This document shows positions 9,384 to 17,401 of a stretch of 64,000 bases of DNA, in pieces. Origin of the DNA: Vibrio ouci (GTDB taxonomy: Bacteria; Pseudomonadota; Gammaproteobacteria; Enterobacterales; Vibrionaceae). How positions within the stretch are numbered: position 1 is the stretch's first letter; every line of letters starts with the position of its first letter. Below the pieces are notes generated by a model that searched no databases, was not told the DNA's origin, and was given only the letters and a program-made list of their open reading frames with translations. The translations under genes and the position numbers were made by a program. Location: assembly GCF_004551525.1 (NCBI RefSeq), contig NZ_SATR01000010.1, positions 62,001-126,000 of the forward strand, read 5' to 3'.

Positions 9384-10930
9384 TGCATGCCTCCGAGATC
9401 TAGGTCTTGATCACGGACTTCCCGTTCGAGACTTTCAGCTATCACCAGTTGGTCCGCGATCACAGTCTGTAAATGCGTGCGCGTGGTTAACGGGTTCAGC
9501 ATCACTGCGCGGAATAGGACCAGAGGCTGCTGAGGGTACAGGTTAGTCACACGTTTAGTGCGAGAGACGAATGTGTTGCCCAGAGCGCGTTGGCGTTTCT
9601 GTAAGGCGACATTAAACGTGTTAACGAACTCATTCTCCTGCTCTGTCAGACGTCGACCTCGATAACCTTGGGGCAAATAACGGTAAACCATTAAGTTCAT
9701 TTTGGGTGCATGCACCAGTTCAAATTCTTGCGTCTCGTTGAGCATCTCAGCCAGCATCTGCGCTCTGGCTAAGCTCTTCGACAGCAGCTCACCGTAACCC
9801 GATTTGCCAATGAGATGAAAGGCGGCATGCAGATACAACGCCATCGCCGGCCTAGTTCCTTCGAGAGTAAAACGGCCCTGATCCAGCGAGGAACTCCGGA
9901 TGGCATAGGGGGCCTCTTTACGAATATTGCCTAAGGTCGCCACGTCGCGTGTTAGCAACAGACCACAACCAATCGGTGTCATCAATTGTTTGTGGCCGTC
10001 AATCGTGACGGAATCGGCAAGGTGGATGTCAGATAACATGGCTTTGCCCTCCTCACACAGCACCATCGCCCCTCCCCAGGCGCCATCCACGTGCAAATGC
10101 GCCCCTTGCGCACGCGCAAGTTCGGCCATCTCGGCAATCGGATCGACACTACCAAAATCGGTTGTGCCTGCGATGGCAACCAAAGCGACAACAGGCTGAT
10201 CTTGGGATTGGGCTTCACTTAACGCCTGCTTAAGGTGCGGTAGCGGCAAGCAATACTGATCATCAAACGGGAGTCGGATCAGATCCAGCCCCAGCAAATC
10301 GGCGGCTTTATCAAACGAATAATGCATCAGCTCTGAGCCGATGATCACCCCTCTTGAACCCGACGCTTGCAACGCCGCTTGGCGTTGGTTCCGCGCCACC
10401 CACATCGCAGTGATATTAGCCACCGTTCCGCCACTGGTAAAACAACCAAAATTGACGTTCGCATCCTGAACATTTTGCAGATAGGCCGCATCATCCAGAT
10501 GGAAGACTTCTTTATGCAACATCGCCAGCACCTGACGCTCAACGAAATTGAGGCCTCGACAAGATTCGATTTTCATCATGTTCTGGTTGAGGATCATGAC
10601 TAATCGTGACAACTGGCTGACAAAATTGGGTAACGGTGATGTCATGTGTCCAACATACGTCGGCGACGCTAGATGCGAACAATGAGGCAAGATCTGATGC
10701 TGAAATTCGTCCAAGTACTGCCCCATAGATTGCTGTTGGGCAGGCATCGTGGTGTCGGTAAACAGGGTTTTCAACTCACTGACCGGTATGGGATCACAAC
10801 TGTCATTAGAGTGCAGAAACTGTTGGCACATTTCATCAATCCAGTCATCATACTGACCAAATCCTTCGGTAAATAAGCCTTCAACGTCTAGATGAGTGTC
10901 GGCCGCCAATGCGTTTGAGTAGATATTCAT
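9380..10930 (-). CDS. PLP-dependent group II decarboxylase, PanP-like (aspartate/glutamate type)
   Basis: 516-aa fold-type I PLP enzyme of the glutamate/aromatic decarboxylase family. Visible features are the FTSGGTVAN cofactor-binding segment, the HVDGAWGG aspartate segment and the PLP lysine in DGHKQ. The N-terminal part (PTYVGHMTSP) and the length resemble the Vibrio PanP aspartate 1-decarboxylase family, which makes beta-alanine. The ATG at 10930 is chosen because AAGGA precedes it, 16 bases after the upstream NRPS stop; an ORF extension to 11038 would overlap that gene. It lies inside the operon between an NRPS and a KS gene. Inference: it supplies beta-alanine to the Val-Asp-type A domains here; GABA or diaminopropane production is not excluded. 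Confidence 0.8.
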   Translation of the reverse strand: MNIYSNALAADTHLDVEGLFTEGFGQYDDWIDEMCQQFLHSNDSCDPIPVSELKTLFTDTTMPAQQQSMGQYLDEFQHQILPHCSHLASPTYVGHMTSPLPNFVSQLSRLVMILNQNMMKIESCRGLNFVERQVLAMLHKEVFHLDDAAYLQNVQDANVNFGCFTSGGTVANITAMWVARNQRQAALQASGSRGVIIGSELMHYSFDKAADLLGLDLIRLPFDDQYCLPLPHLKQALSEAQSQDQPVVALVAIAGTTDFGSVDPIAEMAELARAQGAHLHVDGAWGGAMVLCEEGKAMLSDIHLADSVTIDGHKQLMTPIGCGLLLTRDVATLGNIRKEAPYAIRSSSLDQGRFTLEGTRPAMALYLHAAFHLIGKSGYGELLSKSLARAQMLAEMLNETQEFELVHAPKMNLMVYRYLPQGYRGRRLTEQENEFVNTFNVALQKRQRALGNTFVSRTKRVTNLYPQQPLVLFRAVMLNPLTTRTHLQTVIADQLVIAESLEREVRDQDLDLGGMQ

Positions 10931-10946
10931 TTTAGATTCCTTCGGC

Positions 10947-13900
10947 TTACTTGGTTCTTCTGCGCATTCTTGTGGTGCGCTGTCCGCGTCGAGCGGGTTT
11001 GGTTGGTTGGTCTTTTGAACCGTAAAGGTGGTGGGCAAGCGCCCGAATGGTTGGGTACTGGAGTAAGGTCACCACTTCCACCGACAGCCCCAGCGTGGTG
11101 TTGATGTCATGTTGGACCTGATTCAGTTCCAATGACGACAGGCCGAGATCAAAGACATTCTTGTCAATGGCGCATGAGCGTACTTTCAGAGCCCGCGCAT
11201 AGAGCTCGGCCAACGCCCGCTCGTGTTCTGTCGCTATCGCAGGGGCTTGTGACTCAACCAAACGCTGAGCCTCTGCCACCAACTGTTTCAACGCGACCAT
11301 ATTGACTTTACCGTGCGAGTGCAAAGGAAGGTGGTCCAACGCGTACAACTGAGACGGCACCATGTAATTGGGCAGAGTCTGGAGCAGGTGTTGACGAACC
11401 GGTTCCGCACTCGCGGTCCCCGTCCAACAGCCGATCAAGGCTTGCTGTTCGGCGGAAAAATACACGACCGCCCCACTGTCACCAGTCGTCTCACGCAGCG
11501 CCAACTGTACTTCCAGCACCTCGACACGATTACCGCGGATCTTCACCATGCCATCTTGGCGACCCAGCAACCTCAGTTGCCCATCGGGCAACACAGTCGC
11601 AACGTCACCCATTCTGAAACCACCTGCCTCAGATCCTTCAGGGTGTATAACCGGTTGTGGGTGATTGGTGTAGTGCCGCAGTTGCTGTTGCCCACTGACT
11701 ACAATCTCGCCAGGACAGCCTATTGGCATGATCCGACCAAGCTTATCCTCCACACGAAGAGCGGCCCCCGGCACCACTTGTCCCAAGTAGCCGTGTTTCA
11801 GACTTTCAGCACAAAGCGTTTGCCACGTAATGTCGTTGACCTCAGTCGAACCGTAAAGATTGAATACGGTCGCACTCGGAAACGTCGCTTGCACATCAGA
11901 CAACAGAGTCTGAGAGAAAGGTTCAGCCGTAGAGTAGAGGTGTCGAACATGAGGGAAGCGGGCGCCACCGAGACTCAACATGCGCAGCAAGCTTGGCACC
12001 GCATACAGTTTTGTAACACGCTGCGTCGTAAGTACCGTCGTCAAACGCGATACATTCGCCACATCATGCCCTAGCGCGACCACGCTTGTCGCCCCTGAAA
12101 TCATGGTATCAAGGACTTCCCAAAGTGCATCAACGAACCCCAAAGGCGTCCGCTGCAGCACGCGGTCACTTGGCAAGGTCTTCAATGATTCTTGCGCAAA
12201 ATTGAGGCGTGCATTCGCTGCCAACACAGAGAGAGAGGCGCCTTTAGGCGTCCCTGTCGTCCCTGAGGTATACAATAGCGCGAACTCCTCACTGGGTGTC
12301 CTTGTCCCCAACTCTTGGTATAAGGAAGTCAAGCTCGCCGTTGGCTGCGCCTCAGTCGCGAGCGCGACAACCTCAACCTGACTCTCGCCCAGCGACTTAT
12401 ACGCACTGTCAGCTTCCACGGCTAATAGGCTCGGACTCGCGTCGCTAAGGATTTGTCGACAGCGCGCCTCTGGCAGAGAACGGTCCATCGGTACGTAGGT
12501 CACCCCGTATAACGCACACGCCGCAAGCAATGCTTGTTGTTCAAAGCCCCTTTCCCCGTAAAATGCTACACGTTGTCCGGGTTGAAGCCCTCGCTGCGTG
12601 AAGGTTTCGAGCCACAGCGTGACGCGTTGTTTGAGATCACGAGCAGTGAACGTATTCTCACCGACCACCACCGCGATGTGCTCATCAGTTGCCGCTTCCA
12701 GTTTCGCGGCCAGTGACGACAATCGATCCAGACACTCATGGCGGCGACAGTCTAACAAGTTCAACACGGCTCGCTCCTCAGATGTGACGATCTCCACCTC
12801 CTGCAATGAACTCGTGAGCGGCGCCGTCGCTAGCGCGGTCAGAACCCGTTCATAGTGCTCAGCCAGCCACTGGATGCGCTGTTCACTGTAACGTGAGCGG
12901 TCGTAATTCAGCACCAGTTCAAACGCCTCGCCTTTGGGCCATACGTAGACTTCAAGATCCATATGTGCATACGCACTCTGAGACTCCAAGGCCGTCAACT
13001 CCAGTTCTCCCCAGTTGTCTAGGGAGACCGCTTCCGGTTGCATAACTAACCCCACCTGATAAATGGGATGACCATCGCCTTGCCAACCCACCGCTTTCAC
13101 CACCTCAGGGAAGGGAGCCGCTTGATGCGCTAAGGCCTCAAGACCCGTACACTTCACCTGCTCCAAGAATGCATGCAAGCTGTCAGATTCACGCCAGGCT
13201 TGACGCAACACGATGTTATTGACAAAACAACCGATCAGCGGTTGACTTTCTATCTTGTCACGTCCAGACACATATGAACCGATCACCGATTCTTGCGTGT
13301 CATTGTAGCGACCCACCAAGTACTGAAGCGCCCCGCTAAAGAACATAAAAGGCGACATGCCCAGAGCTTGACTCCGAGCCGACAGCGCCTGCGCCAATTC
13401 CGCCCTTAAGCCATGTTTCACCACCGCCCCTTCAAACGCTGGATCTCTGCCCAACGCCGAGGACGACTCTGCAGGGAGGCGGGTCACTGGCGCATCGGTA
13501 AGTGTTTGCTGCCAATACGCAAGGGCCGTCTTCCCCGCAACATCTTGGGCGCTTGATGCAACGTCAATGTAATCCTGGCGGATCGTCGGCAATTGCCCTT
13601 GTTCCCCCAAATAAAACGCTTTTAACTCGCGAAGGAAGATCCCCATCGACCAGCCGTCAAACGCAATATGATGGAACACCATACTCAAGATATGCGTGCC
13701 ATCCCCCAGTTTGGCCACGTGGGCTCGATACACTTCGCCCTGCTCGAAATTGAGCGGCCGGCTGGGTTGCGAATCAACATGCGCCTGCCAATCTGAGCCA
13801 TCGTCGAATGTGTCAATACGCAATGACGTGGGGGCTGTTTGACACAGAAACTGTTGCGCTCGTCCCGCACTTGGCTCAAAGCGGTAACCGGTTCGCAGCG

Positions 13901-14180
13901 GCGCATGACGCTGAACCACCTGATCCAATGCCTGGCCCAATTTGGTGACATCGAGTGCCCCTTTGACCAATAAGTTCATCGTGATGTTATAGGCCGCACT
14001 CGCCCGTGGATCTTGAGACACCAACCAAACACTTTGCTGAGACGCACTGACCGGATAGGTGTCACCCACCGCTCGCACTGCCGACGACGGCTGAGTCGCG
14101 CTCTCGGTGTTGGCTTTGACTTTGGCAATCAGAGCATTGAGTTGCTGTGTATTCAGTTGCTGGATATCGATCGTTGACAT
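10947..14180 (-). CDS. NRPS, C-A-T module, beta-amino-acid-type A domain
   Basis: 1077 aa. Condensation domain at about residues 40-470 with HHIAFDGWS; adenylation domain at about 490-955 with YTSGTTGTPK, YGSTE, the A8 segment GNRVEV and the A10 lysine in HGKVN; carrier domain at about 985-1050 with Ser in GLSSLE. The A4 region reads FVDALW, so the usual Asp235 is replaced by Val and an Asp follows, the pattern of A domains for beta-amino acids. The pocket by eye is about V-D-W-Y-Y-T-L-N-D-K, assuming a one-residue gap, compared with the beta-alanine code I recall as VDWVISLADK. Good ribosome site AAGGAGACGAG; starts 2 bases after the upstream stop. Confidence 0.88.
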   Translation of the reverse strand: MSTIDIQQLNTQQLNALIAKVKANTESATQPSSAVRAVGDTYPVSASQQSVWLVSQDPRASAAYNITMNLLVKGALDVTKLGQALDQVVQRHAPLRTGYRFEPSAGRAQQFLCQTAPTSLRIDTFDDGSDWQAHVDSQPSRPLNFEQGEVYRAHVAKLGDGTHILSMVFHHIAFDGWSMGIFLRELKAFYLGEQGQLPTIRQDYIDVASSAQDVAGKTALAYWQQTLTDAPVTRLPAESSSALGRDPAFEGAVVKHGLRAELAQALSARSQALGMSPFMFFSGALQYLVGRYNDTQESVIGSYVSGRDKIESQPLIGCFVNNIVLRQAWRESDSLHAFLEQVKCTGLEALAHQAAPFPEVVKAVGWQGDGHPIYQVGLVMQPEAVSLDNWGELELTALESQSAYAHMDLEVYVWPKGEAFELVLNYDRSRYSEQRIQWLAEHYERVLTALATAPLTSSLQEVEIVTSEERAVLNLLDCRRHECLDRLSSLAAKLEAATDEHIAVVVGENTFTARDLKQRVTLWLETFTQRGLQPGQRVAFYGERGFEQQALLAACALYGVTYVPMDRSLPEARCRQILSDASPSLLAVEADSAYKSLGESQVEVVALATEAQPTASLTSLYQELGTRTPSEEFALLYTSGTTGTPKGASLSVLAANARLNFAQESLKTLPSDRVLQRTPLGFVDALWEVLDTMISGATSVVALGHDVANVSRLTTVLTTQRVTKLYAVPSLLRMLSLGGARFPHVRHLYSTAEPFSQTLLSDVQATFPSATVFNLYGSTEVNDITWQTLCAESLKHGYLGQVVPGAALRVEDKLGRIMPIGCPGEIVVSGQQQLRHYTNHPQPVIHPEGSEAGGFRMGDVATVLPDGQLRLLGRQDGMVKIRGNRVEVLEVQLALRETTGDSGAVVYFSAEQQALIGCWTGTASAEPVRQHLLQTLPNYMVPSQLYALDHLPLHSHGKVNMVALKQLVAEAQRLVESQAPAIATEHERALAELYARALKVRSCAIDKNVFDLGLSSLELNQVQHDINTTLGLSVEVVTLLQYPTIRALAHHLYGSKDQPTKPARRGQRTTRMRRRTK

Positions 14181-14182
14181 AA

Positions 14183-17100
14183 TTACTCGTCTCCTTGATT
14201 TGCTGCGTCGAGCAGCTTTTCGCCGATCAAGGTGGTTTGTAGTTGAACCGTAGGGGAAAGGAAAACGTCCGCCAGCGTGATCTCGACACCGACCGTGTCC
14301 TTGATTTGGCTTACAAGGCGGGTGGCCGTGATGGAATCAGCCCCAAGCATGAAAAAGTTATCACTCATGTGCTGCACTGGCGCGTCAATCAGTGACTGCC
14401 ACAGCGTCGCCACCAACTGTGCCAAGGCGCCTTCAATGGCATGTTGCTCATCACCAGATTGACGGCACCAGTCGCCCAATTGCTGGCGATCGATCTTGTT
14501 GTTGGTCGTCAGTGGCCACGCCTCTACCACCCGCCAGATTTGAGGGATCAATGCCACGGGCAACATGTCCACTAGACGCTGTTTCAAACGCGCCTCGAGT
14601 GCCTCTTCCGGTCCCCCATCAGTGAGGTAACACAACGCCAGTTTGTCACCTTGGCTGGCAGGCACAATCAACGCCACACTTTGCACAACACCGTCCACTT
14701 CCGTAGCCAACTGCTCTATTTCACTGAGTTCGATTCGATGGCCGTTCAGTTTCACTCGGTTATCAGTTCGACCAATGAACTCCAAATTGCCACACGGACG
14801 CATTCTTCCAATATCCCCCGTGCGGTAGAGGCGACCATAATGCGGGTGATCGATAAACGCCACCGCATCAAGATCCGGGCGATGCAGATACCCGTCAAAC
14901 ACCCCCGTTCCAAAGCACAACATTTCACCGGCCACCCACGTCGGCGCTAAGCCGCCGTCGTAAGATAAGATCAGGTAGCCACTGTTGTCGGCAGGTCGAC
15001 CATACGGTAGGGATGGCCAGTCTTCCTCCAGAGTCGTGACACGAGAATATATATTCCAAACGGAAATCTCCGTTGGGCCGCCAACCGTATAGAGTTGGCA
15101 GTGCGGGGCGAGCTGTTTAAGTCGGTCTGGCGTCGCCTTTGCCACCCAGTCTCCACCTAAAATCATCAGCCTCAAATGGGCCAGTGTCACCTCCCGTTCA
15201 TTGGCGAGCGTGATCAATTGTTGCGCCGCCGCGGGCACACCATTCCAGACCGTGACTCGCTCTGCGACGGCCAATTGAAGCCACTGCTCAGGCAAACGCC
15301 GAGCGCGTTCGTCAGGCACCACCAATGCCGCTCCAGCCAGCAGGCCACTGAAAAGATCAAAGACCGACATGTCATGATGGATGGCACTCAAGGCCATGAC
15401 GCGGTCGCACGGACTGAGGTTAAAGGTGCGTCGGTTAAACTGGGCAAAATTGCTTAGCCCTTGATGCTTAATCGGCACCCCTTTAGGCGTCCCCGTGGAG
15501 CCAGACGTATAAATCACGTAAGCCAGTTGCTCAGCTTGCACCGTGACCGCCGACAAGACATTCCCCCTATCCATCGCCAACTCATCCAACTCAATCCGCA
15601 CTGGGGTTTCCTCAACCACGCCAGTGTCTGGCGTCTGGATGAGCAGATCCGCCCCCGACTCGGCCAGGATGGCAGACACGCGCTCGCGGGGCGCTTCGAT
15701 ATCAATCGGCAAATAGGCGTAGCCCGCGATCACACAAGCGTACGCTGCCATGATCTGCTTCGGTCCCTTGGGCACATGCAGTGCCACCAAGCCAGAGGTC
15801 GGATGGTGCGCTTGAATATTCGCCGCCATGATGGTGATCTGTTGATGCAACTGCGACCACGTCATCACGTCACCTGCGCCAATCAGAGCCGTACTCTCAG
15901 GCCGCGTCAACGCGTGTTGCTCGAGAACGACTCGCCAATCAATCAACTCATACGGCGTCTCGGTGTCGTTGACCGTGTCCCAAATCGCCTGTTGCATATC
16001 TGGAAGGCGCACCGTTAGCGTTTGCTGCCAATCGGCCTCCGCCGAGGCGAGGGTCTGCAACAAGCGTTCAAATTCGTCGAACATGGCGGTGATCACACCG
16101 GGCTCAAATTTATGAACCAACGCGTCCCAGTTAATATTGAGTTGATCTTTCAACATAAAGTACTGGCAATCGAGGTCAACTTGGGGGGTTTGTGAAATCG
16201 CATGTTGGATTGTGCCAAACACCGCGATCTCGTCTTCAAACTGTTTTTGCTCTTGACCTAGCTCCGGTGACGCGGTGAAGACCACCGGCATATTGGCCAC
16301 ACTGCCGTGCTTTTGTGTCAGTGCGCGCAGAAGTTCCATCCCACTCACAGAGGCGTGTTCCATGTCTTGCATCATTTGCTGCTGCAATCGTTTTGCTTGT
16401 TGGGCAAAAGACTGCTTAGCGTCCAGATTCACTTCTAGCAACGAAAAGGTGGCAAACTCACCGATCACGTGAGGCACGTCTGGATGAACACTCGGTCGAT
16501 TAAACCGCGGAATGTTCAACGTGAATGCCGACTCGCCGGACCATTTCCCGATCACGAGACTGTATAGAGTCATCAACACACTGCTCAATGTGACGCCATA
16601 CTGCTGTGCATAGCCTTTCAACTGCTGGGTTTGCTCAACCGATAACGTGGTTAAAAAACGCTGGAAGCCTTGCCCTTGTGGCTCTCGACGCGTCATGGGT
16701 AGCGCTGGGGCGGCGGGCAGTGTATCCAAACGCTGCTCCCAGTAAGCTTTCGCATTGAGCGCGGCTTGACTGTCACGTTGTTGTTGTTGGTAAACCACAT
16801 AGTCACGAAACGTCAGCGTCGGGTTTTGCAACCCCTCAGCACTGCCGTGCTGATACAAGGACGCGAACTCTTTGAGCAGGATTTGATAGCTGCGGCCATC
16901 AATACACCACAAATCCAAACTCAAGTGCAGGCGGTATTCGTCGTTGGCTAATTTCGTCACCACCACCTGGTTTTGCGGCCACTGCGTCAAATCTGACTTA
17001 CGATGGGCCAGCTCTTCACGCAAAGTGTCCACACGCTGGGGCGCGGCACTGAAGTCAAGCAGATCAATGCTCACCTGAGGAACATCCGACAGCACTTGCT

Positions 17101-17401
17101 GATGCTCCGAATCCAACACCACGGCATGCAACATATCATGCCTCGCAATGACGGCGTTCAGCGCCCATTCGAGTCGTTCAATATCATACGACGCACTCTG
17201 AAACTCCAAGTACAAATGCATCGCCACATCGCCACCGTCCAATTGACGGCTCCTGCCCAACCAATACGCTTGCTGCATATCCGTCATGGCGAATGGCGCA
17301 TAACGCGCCTCTTTATTGCTCATGACGACTTCCCTTGGCGCCTCAGGACGTTTCAGTCGGTCAAGAAGCTTCGCTCTGGTTGAGTTTGGTACCTGCGTCA
17401 T
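14183..17401 (-). CDS. NRPS, Cy-A-T module, cysteine heterocyclisation
   Basis: 1072 aa. The N-terminal domain is a heterocyclisation (Cy) domain: it has DLWCIDGRS, which fits DxxxxDxxS in place of the condensation HHxxxDG, and the Cy-typical QQAYWLGR. The A domain (about 485-960) has YTSGSTGTPK, HHDMSVFD, WNGVP, LGGDW and GGPTE, with a pocket read as D-M-F-N-M-L-V-V-W-K. This is close to the Cys pockets of yersiniabactin and pyochelin synthetases (DLYNxSLIWK). The carrier domain (985-1060) has GADSIT. Expected product: a thiazoline ring from Cys. There is no oxidase, reductase or methyltransferase insertion. It starts with an ATGA overlap on the KS-AT-ACP gene. Confidence 0.9.
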   Translation of the reverse strand: MTQVPNSTRAKLLDRLKRPEAPREVVMSNKEARYAPFAMTDMQQAYWLGRSRQLDGGDVAMHLYLEFQSASYDIERLEWALNAVIARHDMLHAVVLDSEHQQVLSDVPQVSIDLLDFSAAPQRVDTLREELAHRKSDLTQWPQNQVVVTKLANDEYRLHLSLDLWCIDGRSYQILLKEFASLYQHGSAEGLQNPTLTFRDYVVYQQQQRDSQAALNAKAYWEQRLDTLPAAPALPMTRREPQGQGFQRFLTTLSVEQTQQLKGYAQQYGVTLSSVLMTLYSLVIGKWSGESAFTLNIPRFNRPSVHPDVPHVIGEFATFSLLEVNLDAKQSFAQQAKRLQQQMMQDMEHASVSGMELLRALTQKHGSVANMPVVFTASPELGQEQKQFEDEIAVFGTIQHAISQTPQVDLDCQYFMLKDQLNINWDALVHKFEPGVITAMFDEFERLLQTLASAEADWQQTLTVRLPDMQQAIWDTVNDTETPYELIDWRVVLEQHALTRPESTALIGAGDVMTWSQLHQQITIMAANIQAHHPTSGLVALHVPKGPKQIMAAYACVIAGYAYLPIDIEAPRERVSAILAESGADLLIQTPDTGVVEETPVRIELDELAMDRGNVLSAVTVQAEQLAYVIYTSGSTGTPKGVPIKHQGLSNFAQFNRRTFNLSPCDRVMALSAIHHDMSVFDLFSGLLAGAALVVPDERARRLPEQWLQLAVAERVTVWNGVPAAAQQLITLANEREVTLAHLRLMILGGDWVAKATPDRLKQLAPHCQLYTVGGPTEISVWNIYSRVTTLEEDWPSLPYGRPADNSGYLILSYDGGLAPTWVAGEMLCFGTGVFDGYLHRPDLDAVAFIDHPHYGRLYRTGDIGRMRPCGNLEFIGRTDNRVKLNGHRIELSEIEQLATEVDGVVQSVALIVPASQGDKLALCYLTDGGPEEALEARLKQRLVDMLPVALIPQIWRVVEAWPLTTNNKIDRQQLGDWCRQSGDEQHAIEGALAQLVATLWQSLIDAPVQHMSDNFFMLGADSITATRLVSQIKDTVGVEITLADVFLSPTVQLQTTLIGEKLLDAANQGDE

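Noticed and set aside
9380..10930. Decarboxylase as a simple acid-resistance GadB
   Set aside because: There is no GABA antiporter nearby, it is translationally coupled inside the operon, and the N-terminal region resembles PanP more than GadB. Substrate still unproven.
10931..11038. Longer N terminus for the decarboxylase
   Set aside because: The extra 36 residues overlap the NRPS gene, are of low complexity and lack a ribosome site; the ATG at 10930 has AAGGA.
11313..12074. Plus-strand open frames of 100-250 codons opposite the NRPS genes
   Set aside because: They lie fully inside long genes with complete domain motifs on the minus strand, have basic, low-hydrophobicity composition and no recognisable domain; they are by-products of the G+C-rich coding strand.
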